From: Fusicatenibacter saccharivorans
Lineage (GTDB): Bacteria > Bacillota > Clostridia > Lachnospirales > Lachnospiraceae
Length of the DNA: 64,000 nt
Assembly (NCBI RefSeq): GCF_027667425.1
Contig: NZ_JAQEGR010000004.1
Coordinates: forward strand, 170,040 to 234,039
Direction of reading: 5' to 3'
Translations under genes and position numbers: made by a program
Shown: one piece after another, positions 17,544-26,417 of the stretch
How the letters are laid out: every line of letters begins with the position of its first letter
Numbering within the stretch: the stretch's first letter is position 1
The notes under the pieces: generated by a model
The model's database searches: none
Told to the model about the DNA's origin: nothing
The model's input: the letters and a program-made list of their open reading frames with translations, nothing else

Positions 17544-19097
17544 ATGAAAAACAGCAGAAAAATGAGAGGCCTGCTGGTGATGCTTATCGCATTCGCATTC
17601 TGCTTTCTGGCAGAACCAGTCAAAGCGGATGACCGGACAGCGCTGGACGGAATCTATGTAGAAGACATTTCCGTCGGCGGTATGACCGAAGAGCAGATCA
17701 CACAGGCAGTAAACGACAAAATTGAACAGTTAAAACCCTCGGTTATCAACCTGTCTGCCGGAGAGCAGAATGCACAGGTGACAGCAGGGGATCTCGGACT
17801 TTCCTGTGCCAACCCGGAGGTGGCAAGAGAAGCCGTCACAATCGGGCAGGAAGGCAATGTACTGAAGCGGTTCCTGACACAGAACCGGCTCAAAAATGGA
17901 GAGACGGTGACGTTTTCCCTGAAATATACAGTCGATGGCGAGGCAGCGCGCCAGGCGGTAGAAAACAACACGGCTGTGCTGAACCGCGAGGCAACAGATG
18001 CAACGCTGACCCGCGAAAACGGCGAATTTATCGTCAATCCGGGCCAGACCGGATGCAGCGTCAACGTGGATGAGTCCATGGCGAAGGTTGTCAATTACCT
18101 GACGACAAGCTGGCGGGGCGGCATCGGCGGCGTAGAACTGGTAACAGAAGAAACACCGGCAGGCGGTAATCCGGAGCAGCTTGCACTTGTCAAAGATCTG
18201 CTCGGCGAGGGTACGACGGAGTATGGCAACGGTACGAGCGGCAGAAAACAGAATGTCGCAGTCGGCGCAGAGAAGATTAACGGAACGCTGGTACAGCCGG
18301 GCGAGGAATTTTCCGTAGAGGCGGTCGTTGTGCCGTTTGATGCGGAAAATGGTTATGCACTGGCAGCATCGTATGAGATGGGCAAGGTCGTCGATTCGTA
18401 CGGCGGCGGTATCTGCCAGGTTTCCACAACGCTCTATGTTGCTGTCTTAAAAGCAGAGCTTGAGGTGACGGAGCGGTACAGCCATTCCATGATTGTCCAC
18501 TATGTGGATCCGTCGATGGATGCGGCGATTGCAGAGGGATTGAAAGACCTGAAATTCATCAACAATACGGATGCGCCGATTTATATTGAGGCGAGCGCGG
18601 ACGGAAGCACCCTGCATTTTGCCATCTACGGCCATGAGACGAGAGATCCGAACCGCACGGTCCGCTATGAGAGTGAGACGACAAACACGGAGGATCCGAC
18701 GCCGAGCCTGACGGAAGATGCGAATGCATCGTTTGGAACAATTGAACAGACATCGTACGGCTATCAGGGTTCGACGGCGCGGCTGTGGAAGATTGTGAAT
18801 GACAATGGAAATGAGACGAAGGAGCAGGTGAATTCCAGCACTTACCGCATGACATCGGATGTCTATACCGTGGGAACAAAGACGGACAATGCAGCGGCGC
18901 GTGCGGAAATGCAGGCGGCGATTGCGGCAAATGATCTTGCAAAAGCAAAGGAAGTTGCAGCGAAATACAGCCAGAGCAGTTCGTCATCGAGTTCTTCGGA
19001 GAAGAAGGAAGACAGCAGCGATGATTCGGATTCGGATGGTACGGAAAAGACGGACGACAGCAGCAATACAGAGAAAACGGAGGACGATGAGGACTAG
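17544..19097 (+). CDS. VanW family exported protein with Ser/Asp-rich tail
   Basis: This is a secreted or wall-associated protein of 517 residues. A signal peptide is clear (MRGLLVMLIAFAFCFLAEPVKA). Residues about 40-230 form two peptidoglycan-binding-like repeats (ISVGGMTEEQITQAVNDKIE). The VanW domain follows (VQPGEEFSVE ... YGGGICQVSTTLY ... RYSHSMIVHYVDP). The last 50 residues are low-complexity Ser, Asp, Glu and Lys. VanW proteins occur near vancomycin-resistance genes but their biochemical role is unknown, and no resistance genes are seen here. Expression with the 52-residue membrane protein just upstream is likely. Confidence 0.88.
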   Translation: MKNSRKMRGLLVMLIAFAFCFLAEPVKADDRTALDGIYVEDISVGGMTEEQITQAVNDKIEQLKPSVINLSAGEQNAQVTAGDLGLSCANPEVAREAVTIGQEGNVLKRFLTQNRLKNGETVTFSLKYTVDGEAARQAVENNTAVLNREATDATLTRENGEFIVNPGQTGCSVNVDESMAKVVNYLTTSWRGGIGGVELVTEETPAGGNPEQLALVKDLLGEGTTEYGNGTSGRKQNVAVGAEKINGTLVQPGEEFSVEAVVVPFDAENGYALAASYEMGKVVDSYGGGICQVSTTLYVAVLKAELEVTERYSHSMIVHYVDPSMDAAIAEGLKDLKFINNTDAPIYIEASADGSTLHFAIYGHETRDPNRTVRYESETTNTEDPTPSLTEDANASFGTIEQTSYGYQGSTARLWKIVNDNGNETKEQVNSSTYRMTSDVYTVGTKTDNAAARAEMQAAIAANDLAKAKEVAAKYSQSSSSSSSSEKKEDSSDDSDSDGTEKTDDSSNTEKTEDDED

Positions 19098-19107
19098 GCG
19101 TTTTCTG

Positions 19108-19140
19108 GTTACAGTTCGCTGGGAACCAGTGAACTGTAAC
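19108..19140. repeat. 33-base palindromic repeat, copy 1
   Basis: Outer arms GTTACAGTTC and GAACTGTAAC are fully complementary, with inner CTGG/CCAG arms around a GAA loop. A second 33-base copy with identical outer arms on one side lies at 26001-26033, also just outside a coding region. Confidence 0.7.
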
Positions 19141-19159
19141 ATTTTCCGTGAAAAATGGG

Positions 19160-19199
19160 AAAGCAGAGGGAAAAGGAGTACGGATTCCGTCTGCTTTTT
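19160..19199 (+). terminator. Terminator after vanW
   Basis: AAAGCAGAGGGAA and TTCCGTCTGCTTTTT form a stem with one G-G mismatch and a T tail. Confidence 0.75.
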
Positions 19200-19232
19200 C
19201 GTTTGAAACAGGAAGTTCGAGGAGGACAAGGG

Positions 19233-20213
19233 ATGCGAAAGGGTAAATTACAGCAGAGCGTGCTGGTGCGCTCGGTGTTTAAGATGCTGGGGCAGAAAAG
19301 AGAGGACGCAGCAGGGCCGGCGGTTGGACGTGGGGTATCGGCATTTGCAGGAGAAAAGGAGACGCAGGTGTTTTCGTGTGCGCCGGTGCTGGTGAAGGAT
19401 CCGGAGGACGCGGTGCTCGCGGTCTGCCGGGTGTGCAACAGTGTGGCCGCGGCGGGGGCATCGGCAAAAGGAGTGCTGGTGTCGCTGATGCTGCCGGAGG
19501 CGATGGAAGAAAAGGATTTAAAGGAGCTGATGCGGGCGGTTGACGGTGCGTGTGTGCGGTATGGAACTGCGGTGATCGGCGGGCATACGGAGGTGACGGA
19601 CGGGGTTTTGTATCCGGTGCTTACCGTGACGGCGGCAGGCGGGACAACGCGTGCGGGGCTGTTTGATCCGTCGTGTGTGACAGCGGATTTGGATCTTGTC
19701 GTGACGAAGGGGATTGCGCTTGGCGCGGTGTCTTATCTGGCAAAGACAAGAAGGGATGAGCTTCTGACGAGATTTTCTCCGGGATTTATCCATGGGGCGG
19801 CGGATTTTTCGGAGGATTACTCTGTCTGCCGTGAGGCGGAGATTGCGATCGAGCACGGTGCGGCTGCGATGCAGGATCTCTCGGAGGGCGGGATTTTCGG
19901 GGCGCTCTGGGAGATGGCGGACGGCGCGGGTATCGGGCTTGATGTGGCGTTGAAGAGGATTCCGATCCAGCAGGAGACGGTGGAGATCTGTGAATTTTTC
20001 GGGGTGAATCCGTATCAGATGCTTTCGACGGGGGCGCTGCTGATTGCGGCGGCGGACGGCGAGGGGCTGGTGCAGAAAATGGCACTCGAAGGGATTCCAT
20101 CGGCGGTGATTGGGCGGACGACATCCGGGAAGGAGAGGATTCTCCGGAACGGGGAAGAGGTCCGGTATCTGGATAAGCCGCAGATGGATGAGATGTACCG
20201 GGTTGGCAGATAA
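19233..20213 (+). CDS. PurM-like / AIR-synthase-related (HypE-type fold) protein
   Basis: This is a 326-residue protein of the ATP-binding PurM superfamily. ATG 19233 is chosen because GAGGAGG lies seven bases upstream; an earlier in-frame ATG at 19155 lies inside the preceding terminator. An N-terminal AIRS domain (VIGGHTEVTDGVLYPVLTVT) and a C-terminal AIRS_C domain (MQDLSEGGIFGALWEMADGA ... NPYQMLSTGALLIAA) are both present. It resembles proteins annotated as hydrogenase maturation factor, but no hydrogenase or hyp genes are nearby, so the real role is open. The region is visibly richer in G and C than its surroundings. The trmL gene follows after 32 bases. Confidence 0.82.
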   Translation: MRKGKLQQSVLVRSVFKMLGQKREDAAGPAVGRGVSAFAGEKETQVFSCAPVLVKDPEDAVLAVCRVCNSVAAAGASAKGVLVSLMLPEAMEEKDLKELMRAVDGACVRYGTAVIGGHTEVTDGVLYPVLTVTAAGGTTRAGLFDPSCVTADLDLVVTKGIALGAVSYLAKTRRDELLTRFSPGFIHGAADFSEDYSVCREAEIAIEHGAAAMQDLSEGGIFGALWEMADGAGIGLDVALKRIPIQQETVEICEFFGVNPYQMLSTGALLIAAADGEGLVQKMALEGIPSAVIGRTTSGKERILRNGEEVRYLDKPQMDEMYRVGR

Positions 20214-20245
20214 GGCTTAAATATACGACAGGAGTGATTGGTAAA

Positions 20246-20746
20246 ATGGCACATTTGAATATTGTTCTTCATGAGCCGGAGATTCCAGCAAATACAGGTA
20301 ATATCGGACGGACGTGTGTGGCGACGGGGACGAGGCTGCATCTGATTAAGCCGCTGGGGTTTGATATTTCGGACAAGGCGGTCAGGCGCGCGGGGCTGGA
20401 TTACTGGCCGAAGCTGGATGTGACAGTGTATGAGAGTTACGAGGATTTTCTGGAGAAAAATCCGGGGGCGAAGATTTACTATGCGACGACGAAGGGGCCG
20501 CAGACGTATGTGGATGTGCAGTATGAAGAGGACTGCTTTATCATGTTCGGAAAGGAAAGCGCGGGGATTCCGGAGGATATTCTGTACGATAATCAGGAGA
20601 CGGCGGTGCGGATTCCGATGATTAATGATATTCGGTCGCTGAACCTTTCAAATTCCGTGGCGATCGTACTGTACGAGGCACTGCGGCAGAATAGCTTTGA
20701 CCATATGCAGCTCGCGGGGCATTTGCGGACGCATGAGTGGAGGTAG
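20246..20746 (+). CDS. trmL: tRNA (cytidine/uridine-2'-O-)-methyltransferase
   Basis: This is a 166-residue SPOUT methyltransferase that methylates the wobble-base ribose of tRNA-Leu isoacceptors, using SAM. Family signatures are all present: NIVLHEPEIPANTGNIGRTC at the N terminus, FIMFGKESAGIPE in the middle, and IPMINDIRSLNLSNSVAIVL at the knotted SAM site. Length is normal for the minimal TrmL fold. ATG 20246 is preceded by AGGAG at 11 bases. It is probably cotranscribed with the PurM-like gene. Confidence 0.94.
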   Translation: MAHLNIVLHEPEIPANTGNIGRTCVATGTRLHLIKPLGFDISDKAVRRAGLDYWPKLDVTVYESYEDFLEKNPGAKIYYATTKGPQTYVDVQYEEDCFIMFGKESAGIPEDILYDNQETAVRIPMINDIRSLNLSNSVAIVLYEALRQNSFDHMQLAGHLRTHEWR

Positions 20747-20788
20747 ACGGACGGGACTCTGGTGATCGTAGACGGAGCTGCATTCTTT

Positions 20789-21280
20789 TTATAAGGAAGA
20801 AGTTAAGATCATTTCCAATTCGGCAAAGACCTGCTCTGCGTAAAGCTGTTTGATTTCGTGGCGGGTCATGCCGGAGACGTTGGTCTGGAAGGTGAAGGTG
20901 TGGGCTTGGGCTTTGTATAAAATACAGAAGTAGACGACGCCCTGTACGCTGTCAGCGTTGTTGGGGTCGAGATTTCCGGTTGTGCCGGTGATTCCGATGG
21001 CGATGGCGGTGTGCAGGTTTTCTTGTACTGTGCGGGCCATGGCTTCGGCGCATTCGGGGGAGTAGACGCCGTGGATTTCGATGACGGAAGGGTCGACGCC
21101 GACGAGGACTTTGGTTTCGTTCAGATACGTGACGTAGCCGCCGGGGAAAATGGCGGAGGCGCCTTCGGTGTCGGTGATCAGGGAGGCGATCAGACCGGAA
21201 GTGCAGCTTTCCATGGTGGAAATGGTGGTGTGGGATGCAATGAGCTGTTTGATGATGGAATCAATGGTGTTTGGGTTCAT
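20789..21280 (-). CDS. pncC: Nicotinamide-nucleotide amidase (CinA C-terminal domain)
   Basis: This is a 163-residue stand-alone CinA_C domain, the enzyme that hydrolyses nicotinamide mononucleotide to nicotinate mononucleotide and ammonia in NAD salvage. The motifs ISTMESCTSGLIASLITD and FPGGYVTYLNETK, then IAIGITGTTGN, are diagnostic. GGAGGT lies ten bases before ATG. The N-terminal pyrophosphatase half of full CinA is absent, as in many bacteria. It stands alone between the trmL gene and a two-component system. Confidence 0.92.
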   Translation of the reverse strand: MNPNTIDSIIKQLIASHTTISTMESCTSGLIASLITDTEGASAIFPGGYVTYLNETKVLVGVDPSVIEIHGVYSPECAEAMARTVQENLHTAIAIGITGTTGNLDPNNADSVQGVVYFCILYKAQAHTFTFQTNVSGMTRHEIKQLYAEQVFAELEMILTSSL

Positions 21281-21319
21281 AGTGAAAATTACCTCCAGAG
21301 TTAGTTTGATATGTCTGGC

Positions 21320-21343
21320 AAAAAAGCCCCTCGGCGGAGGGGC
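21320..21343 (-). terminator. Terminator after the two-component kinase
   Basis: On the minus strand GCCCCTC and GAGGGGC pair around a four-base loop, followed by TTTTTT. The stem begins at the kinase stop codon. Confidence 0.88.
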
Positions 21344-22762
21344 TTATTTTGGTGCTTCGCCTTTGGCGAGTGTAAAGATAAATTCGGTACCAACGCCCTC
21401 TGTACTGATGACATTGATATTCTGGTTATGCGCAGTGATGATCTCTTTGACGATCGAAAGCCCAAGTCCCGTTCCTTTGCGGTCCTTGCCGCGGGAGGCG
21501 TCGAGCTTGTAGAAGCGCTCCCAGATTTTCGTGATGCTTGCCTTTGGAATGCCGCAGCCGGTGTCCTTGACGGAGACGAAGACTTTACCGTGCTTCTCCG
21601 TTGTCTCAACTGTGATGGTGGAATCGTTGTTGCTGAATTTGATTGCATTATCAATGAGATTGTACAGCACCTGCTGGATTTTTCCCATATCGGCGCAGAC
21701 GTATAAGGTGCGCGATGCGAGGATCAGTGAAATGGAAATCCGCTTTTTTGTGCAGGTTCCCTCAAACGAAGCGGCGGTATCCTTGATGACGGCGTTGATG
21801 TCAAACGAGGTCAGATCAAGCATATTCCCTTTATCGTCGATGTCGTTCAGCGTCAGCAGGCTCTGCGTCAGCTTGTGCAGCCGTTCTGTCTCAAACAGAA
21901 CGATTTTCAGATATTTTTCCTGCATTTCCGGCGGAATCGTTCCGTCTAGGATTGCCTCCACGTAGCCTTTGATCGAGGTCAGCGGTGAGCGGAAGTCGTG
22001 AGAGACGTTCGCCACAAATTTCCGCTGGTATTCGCCGGTCTTGTTCAGCTCGCCGGACATGTAGTTCAGCGTGGAAGCGAGATACCCCATCTCATCGTGA
22101 GATTTAACATCAATTTTGTGGGTCAGGTTGCCGGAGGCATACTCCTTTGCACCGTTGATGATCTTTTTCAGCGGCCGGTACACGACGAGGGAGAAAAAGA
22201 TCAGAATCACAAACGAGAGTCCGAACACGAGCAGGAACAGAAAATCAATCCGTGCCAGCAGACTTTCCCTCTGCTGATAGACGTCCTGCAGCGGAAGGTG
22301 GATGGCGACATAGCCATTGATCCGGAAATCGGAGGTGACGGGAACCATGACGCTCAGCATCTTGTCTTCGAAATAGCCGAAAAACGTTCCCGTGCTGTAA
22401 TACTCGCTGCCGAGCGCAACTGGATCAAAACCGTCGATGATCTCCGGGTTTTCCTCATCGAGTGCAGCTGCCGTGTTCAGCAGAATTTCCCCGTCTGCGC
22501 TGATGAGCCAGATCTGGGAATTGTGATAGGAAGCCAGTGCACTGAGCGAATTGTAAAGATCCGTCAGGGAACGCTCACTGTGGTAATAAAGGTCGCCCTG
22601 TTTGGAAGCGATCTGCGTGGCCTCCCGGTACAGACTGGTGCTCGCGCTGGAGACCAGACTGTCCTCCACCATGCGGGAGCCGACCGTTGAGATCAGCGTA
22701 AAGCCGGCAATGGCGAGAATGACATAAATGAGAATTAATTTCCGGTAAAGCGTGCGTCGCAT
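21344..22762 (-). CDS. Sensor histidine kinase (HisKA type)
   Basis: This is a membrane sensor kinase of 472 residues. A first membrane segment near residues 9-29 and a second near 172-195 bracket an extracellular sensor of about 140 residues. HAMP (YRPLKKIINGAKEYASGN), the phosphoacceptor NVSHDFRSPLTSIKGYVEA, the N box (LIDNAIKFS) and G boxes (KDTGCGI, GTGLGLSIV) follow in order. Its ATG shares one base with the stop of the response regulator gene, so the two are translationally coupled. The signal is not evident from the extracellular domain. No target genes adjoin it. Confidence 0.93.
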   Translation of the reverse strand: MRRTLYRKLILIYVILAIAGFTLISTVGSRMVEDSLVSSASTSLYREATQIASKQGDLYYHSERSLTDLYNSLSALASYHNSQIWLISADGEILLNTAAALDEENPEIIDGFDPVALGSEYYSTGTFFGYFEDKMLSVMVPVTSDFRINGYVAIHLPLQDVYQQRESLLARIDFLFLLVFGLSFVILIFFSLVVYRPLKKIINGAKEYASGNLTHKIDVKSHDEMGYLASTLNYMSGELNKTGEYQRKFVANVSHDFRSPLTSIKGYVEAILDGTIPPEMQEKYLKIVLFETERLHKLTQSLLTLNDIDDKGNMLDLTSFDINAVIKDTAASFEGTCTKKRISISLILASRTLYVCADMGKIQQVLYNLIDNAIKFSNNDSTITVETTEKHGKVFVSVKDTGCGIPKASITKIWERFYKLDASRGKDRKGTGLGLSIVKEIITAHNQNINVISTEGVGTEFIFTLAKGEAPK

Positions 22763-23466
22763 TATTTTTTAACCTCAAACTTGTAACCGATGCCCCAGAC
22801 CGTCGTGATGGCCCAGGAGGCATGGTCCTTGATTTTTTCGCGGAGACGTTTGATATGAACGTCTACCGTGCGGGTATCGCCGATGTACTCATAGCCCCAG
22901 ATATGGTCGAGGAGCTGTTCCCGCGTAAAGACCTGGTTTGGTGAGGAAGCAAGGAAGTAGAGAAGCTCCAGTTCCTTCGGCGGCATATCGACGGTGCGGC
23001 CCTGGTAAATGACGGAATAGTTCGTCTGGTTGATGATAAGATCCGGGTACTCGACACATTTTCCTGCGGTCGCGGACACCGGGATCGTGCGTGATGGCTG
23101 AAATCTCCGCAGCACTGCTTTCACACGGGCAACGAGCTCCTTGGAATCAAATGGTTTGATGATGTAGTCATCCGCGCCGAGTTCCAGGCCGAGGACTTTG
23201 TCGAACACCTCGCCCTTTGCCGAGAGCATGATGATCGGAACATCGGAATCGTGCCGGATTTCGCGGCAGACCTGGTAGCCGTCCATGCCGGGCAGCATCA
23301 GGTCGAGCAGAATCAGGTTCGGCTGGAAGGAGTGAAACTCCCGGACAGCCTCTTCTCCATCGTTTACAATTTTTGTGTCATAGCATTCCTTGGTCAGATA
23401 GAGAGAAATCAGTTCTGCGATATTGTTATCGTCATCGACAATCAGAATTTTCTGTTTGGAAGCCAT
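22762..23466 (-). CDS. OmpR-family response regulator
   Basis: This is a 234-residue DNA-binding response regulator. The receiver domain has DDD at 11-13, phosphoacceptor Asp55 in LILLDLMLPG and the conserved Lys in YIIKPFD. The C-terminal winged helix (about 130-232) shows RTVDVHIKRLREKI and the ending TTVWGIGYKFE. ATG 23466 has AAGGAGA eight bases upstream; an ATG 20 codons earlier lies in the preceding hairpin and is unlikely. It is cotranscribed with the kinase gene that follows. Confidence 0.94.
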   Translation of the reverse strand: MASKQKILIVDDDNNIAELISLYLTKECYDTKIVNDGEEAVREFHSFQPNLILLDLMLPGMDGYQVCREIRHDSDVPIIMLSAKGEVFDKVLGLELGADDYIIKPFDSKELVARVKAVLRRFQPSRTIPVSATAGKCVEYPDLIINQTNYSVIYQGRTVDMPPKELELLYFLASSPNQVFTREQLLDHIWGYEYIGDTRTVDVHIKRLREKIKDHASWAITTVWGIGYKFEVKK

Positions 23467-23491
23467 AAAAGATTCTCCTTCACTGGGGACA

Positions 23492-23523
23492 GGACGGAAC
23501 CGCATACAGTATGCGTTCCGTCC
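23492..23523 (-). terminator. Hairpin between mutS2 and the response regulator
   Basis: GGACGGAAC-CGCATA and TATGCG-TTCCGTCC pair around CAG with one bulged base. No T run follows on either strand, so it may be a weak terminator, a processing site or an operator. Confidence 0.4.
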
Positions 23524-23540
23524 CATATTTTCCTGAGTTT

Positions 23541-25916
23541 TTATTTCTTAAACGTAACAATCGTAACGCCGGCATCGCCCTCGCCGAATTCCGCTAAATG
23601 GAAGTCCGCTACGTGTTTCTGGCGGCGCAGATAATTGTGAATGCCTTTCCGCAGTGCGCCCGTTCCTTTTCCGTGGACAACGCGGACACTCGGCAGATGG
23701 GAGAGATAAGCGTCATCGAGATATTTGTCGAGTTCGGCAACCGCTTCATCCACCGTTTTTCCGAGCAGATTGATCTCGGTAGAAATCGTGGCAGCCTTGG
23801 AAAGCTTCGATTTTCCGCTGCTTGTGCGGGAGATGGACGGGCCGGTGATGACAGCCTCGTCGATCAGCACAAGGTCGGAGATATGCACTTTGGTCCGCAT
23901 GATACCCATCTGGACGAAGAGATTTCCCTTTGAATCCGGGCGGGTGCTGACAGTACCTTTGAGATTCATGCTTAAGACTTTGACGGCATCGCCGAGATGA
24001 AGATCCTGCGGGCGGAGATTTCCGGTGCGCTTCGGCACTTCCTTCGCCTTTTTCTTATCGAGCTTGTTCATTTTTTCACGCAGAGCGGTACGTTTCTGCT
24101 CCATTTCGCGGACGGAAACATTCTCTTTTCCAAATTTCTGGAAATCGCGCATCGTCTGGTCGGCGTATTCCTTCGCCTCGCGGAGAATTCTCTGTGCCTC
24201 CTCGGTTGCATTGGAGATCATCTTTTCTTTTCTTGCGTCGATCTGTTCCTGATTCTTGGCAAGGCTCTGCTTCAGGGATTCGACTTCCGCGCGGGTGCAG
24301 GCAAGCTCTTCTTTTTCGCGTTCCAGCGTGATCCGGTTCTGCTCGAGAGTGGTCAGAACGTCCTCAAACGATTCATCCTGCTCGCTGATTTCGTCTTTTG
24401 CCTTGTTGATGATGTAGTCCGGCAGGCCGAGTTTGCTGGAAATCGCAAACGCATTACTCTTTCCAGGAACGCCGACGAGCAGACGGTATGTCGGGCTTAA
24501 AGTCTCGACATCGAATTCACAGCAGGCATTCTCCACGCCCGGTGTGGATAAGGCATAGATTTTCAGTTCACTGTAGTGTGTCGTTGCCATGGTGCGGATG
24601 CCGCGCTCGTGGAGCGTAGAGAGGATCGCGATGGCAAGCGCCGCGCCCTCTGTCGGGTCGGTACCGGCGCCGAGCTCATCGAACAGGACGAGGGAATTGC
24701 GGTCTGCCTTGTCGAGGAAGGAAACCACATTCGTCATGTGGGAGGAGAAGGTACTCAACGACTGCTCGATGCTCTGCTCATCACCGATATCGGCGTAAAC
24801 CTCGTCGAAAACGGAAAGGGAGGAGCGGTCGAGTGCCGGAATGTGAAGTCCGGACTGGCCCATCAGTGTTAAGAGTCCGACCGTCTTTAAGGAAACCGTT
24901 TTACCGCCGGTATTCGGTCCTGTGACGATCAGAAGGTCGAAATCTTCGCCGAGCGACAGATCAATCGGAACGACTTTTTTCGCATTGATCAGCGGGTGGC
25001 GTGCCTTGCGCAGGTGGATTTTACCTTCGGTGTTGAAGATCGGCTCATTGGCGTTCTGCTCCATTGCAAGAGCGGCGCGCGCGAAGATGAAGTCAAGCTC
25101 TACCATGTTTTCGAGGTCGTAACGGATCTCATCGCGGTGCAGGTCTGCCTGGGCACTCAACGTAGAGAGGATGACCTCGATTTCTTTTGCTTCTTCAATT
25201 TCCAGCTCACGGATATCGTTGTTCAGTTTGACAACGGCCATCGGCTCGACAAAGAAGGTGGAACCGGTCGAGGACTGGTCATGTACCATGCCAGGAACCT
25301 GGCCTTTGTACTCGGATTTGATCGGGATACAGTAGCGGCCGTCGCGCATCGTGATGACGGCATCCTGCAGATACGTGCGGTAGGAACCGTTGACGAGCGA
25401 GATTAACTGGCTGTGGATTTTTTCCTCACACGATTTGATGGAACGACGGATGCGGCGTAGATTCGGGCTTGCATCATCGCTGATTTCATCCTCGGAGAGA
25501 ATACAGCGGCGGATTTCCGTGGAAAGCAGCGTCAGAGGCTCCAGTGTTTCGAAGAGATCTTCGAGGCTGTCCGGCGTCTGGTCCGCATTTTCGCGGCGGC
25601 CGTACGCTTTGACGCGTGCCGTGTTTTCCAGAAGTGCGGCGGTCTGCAGAAGCTCCGTGATGTTCATGGAGCTGCCGATTTCGAGACGCTTTAATGCGCC
25701 GCGGATATCTTTGGCATCACCAAAGGAAATGTGGCCTTTTTTAAAGAGCCGGGTGAGCGCGTCGTGTGTCTCGTGCTGCATCCGCGTAATCTGGGAGAGG
25801 GAAGAAGAAGGAACGAGCTCCAGACATTTCTTCCGGCCCAGCGGAGAACTGGCATACGAAGCCAGTTGTTCGATAATTTTGTCGTATTCGAGCGTTTTTA
25901 ATGCTTTCTGATTCAT
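23541..25916 (-). CDS. mutS2: MutS2 endonuclease / ribosome-rescue ATPase
   Basis: This protein of 791 residues belongs to the MutS2 family, which suppresses homologous recombination and, in Bacillus, splits collided ribosomes. The N-terminal clamp and core lead to the Walker A loop VTGPNTGGKT near residue 332-341 and the Walker B and signature region (LVLFDELGAGTDPTEGAAL). A long coiled coil follows (ITLEREKEELACTRAEVESL). The C-terminal Smr nuclease domain has LLGKTVDEAVAELDKYLDDA and VVHGKGTGALRKGIH. ATG 25916 (MNQKAL) has AAAAGG upstream; an ATG eight codons earlier has no site. All domains are complete. Confidence 0.95.
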   Translation of the reverse strand: MNQKALKTLEYDKIIEQLASYASSPLGRKKCLELVPSSSLSQITRMQHETHDALTRLFKKGHISFGDAKDIRGALKRLEIGSSMNITELLQTAALLENTARVKAYGRRENADQTPDSLEDLFETLEPLTLLSTEIRRCILSEDEISDDASPNLRRIRRSIKSCEEKIHSQLISLVNGSYRTYLQDAVITMRDGRYCIPIKSEYKGQVPGMVHDQSSTGSTFFVEPMAVVKLNNDIRELEIEEAKEIEVILSTLSAQADLHRDEIRYDLENMVELDFIFARAALAMEQNANEPIFNTEGKIHLRKARHPLINAKKVVPIDLSLGEDFDLLIVTGPNTGGKTVSLKTVGLLTLMGQSGLHIPALDRSSLSVFDEVYADIGDEQSIEQSLSTFSSHMTNVVSFLDKADRNSLVLFDELGAGTDPTEGAALAIAILSTLHERGIRTMATTHYSELKIYALSTPGVENACCEFDVETLSPTYRLLVGVPGKSNAFAISSKLGLPDYIINKAKDEISEQDESFEDVLTTLEQNRITLEREKEELACTRAEVESLKQSLAKNQEQIDARKEKMISNATEEAQRILREAKEYADQTMRDFQKFGKENVSVREMEQKRTALREKMNKLDKKKAKEVPKRTGNLRPQDLHLGDAVKVLSMNLKGTVSTRPDSKGNLFVQMGIMRTKVHISDLVLIDEAVITGPSISRTSSGKSKLSKAATISTEINLLGKTVDEAVAELDKYLDDAYLSHLPSVRVVHGKGTGALRKGIHNYLRRQKHVADFHLAEFGEGDAGVTIVTFKK

Positions 25917-26417
25917 AATACTTACCTTTTCGTAATTCATAATTCAGTCATTGTCTACAGATAACGCGGTATTTTTGATGCAATACCGCACGGATCTGAT
26001 GTTACAGTTCACAGGTACCCTGCAAACTGTAACATTCGCAGCCCTCATTTAAAGTTTTGTTTCGCAAAAGGAGGGCTGCTCACACCTGAATCACTTTCTT
26101 ACGCAGCGAAACAGCAAGTGTTTCACTGCTGAGTGAACAGTAGCGATCTGATTATATATCTGCACGGGAAGTACAGACCGGAAGTGGAATGTGGGTCACA
26201 GGTTTTTCCACTCCCCCAATTATACCTTAAAAAAGAAAAGAAAGAAACCCCAAGAACGAGAAAATGCAGGATGTTGCGCAAATGAGAAAAAAATGTAACA
26301 GTCTTCATAAAATGTTCATATCTATCTGGTAAAGTTTTTTATATATGTGAAGATTGCGGAAGCGCATATGCGCAGAGCAGTTCGGTATGGAATACAGATG
26401 TATGGAGAAAGAAATGT
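25917..26417. other. Intergenic region between mutS2 and the HtrA-like gene
   Basis: These 501 bases carry no convincing gene. They hold a 33-base palindromic repeat (26001-26033), a hairpin GCAGCCCTC / GAGGGCTGC (26038-26079) and a small imperfect repeat GTTTCACT / AGTGAAC (26120-26138). The two flanking genes are divergent, so both promoters should be here. No clear -35/-10 pair was found. Confidence 0.6.
26001..26033. repeat. 33-base palindromic repeat, copy 2
   Basis: GTTACAGTTC begins it and AACTGTAAC ends it, with an inner CAGG/CCTG pair. Length and outer arms match the copy at 19108-19140. Confidence 0.7.
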
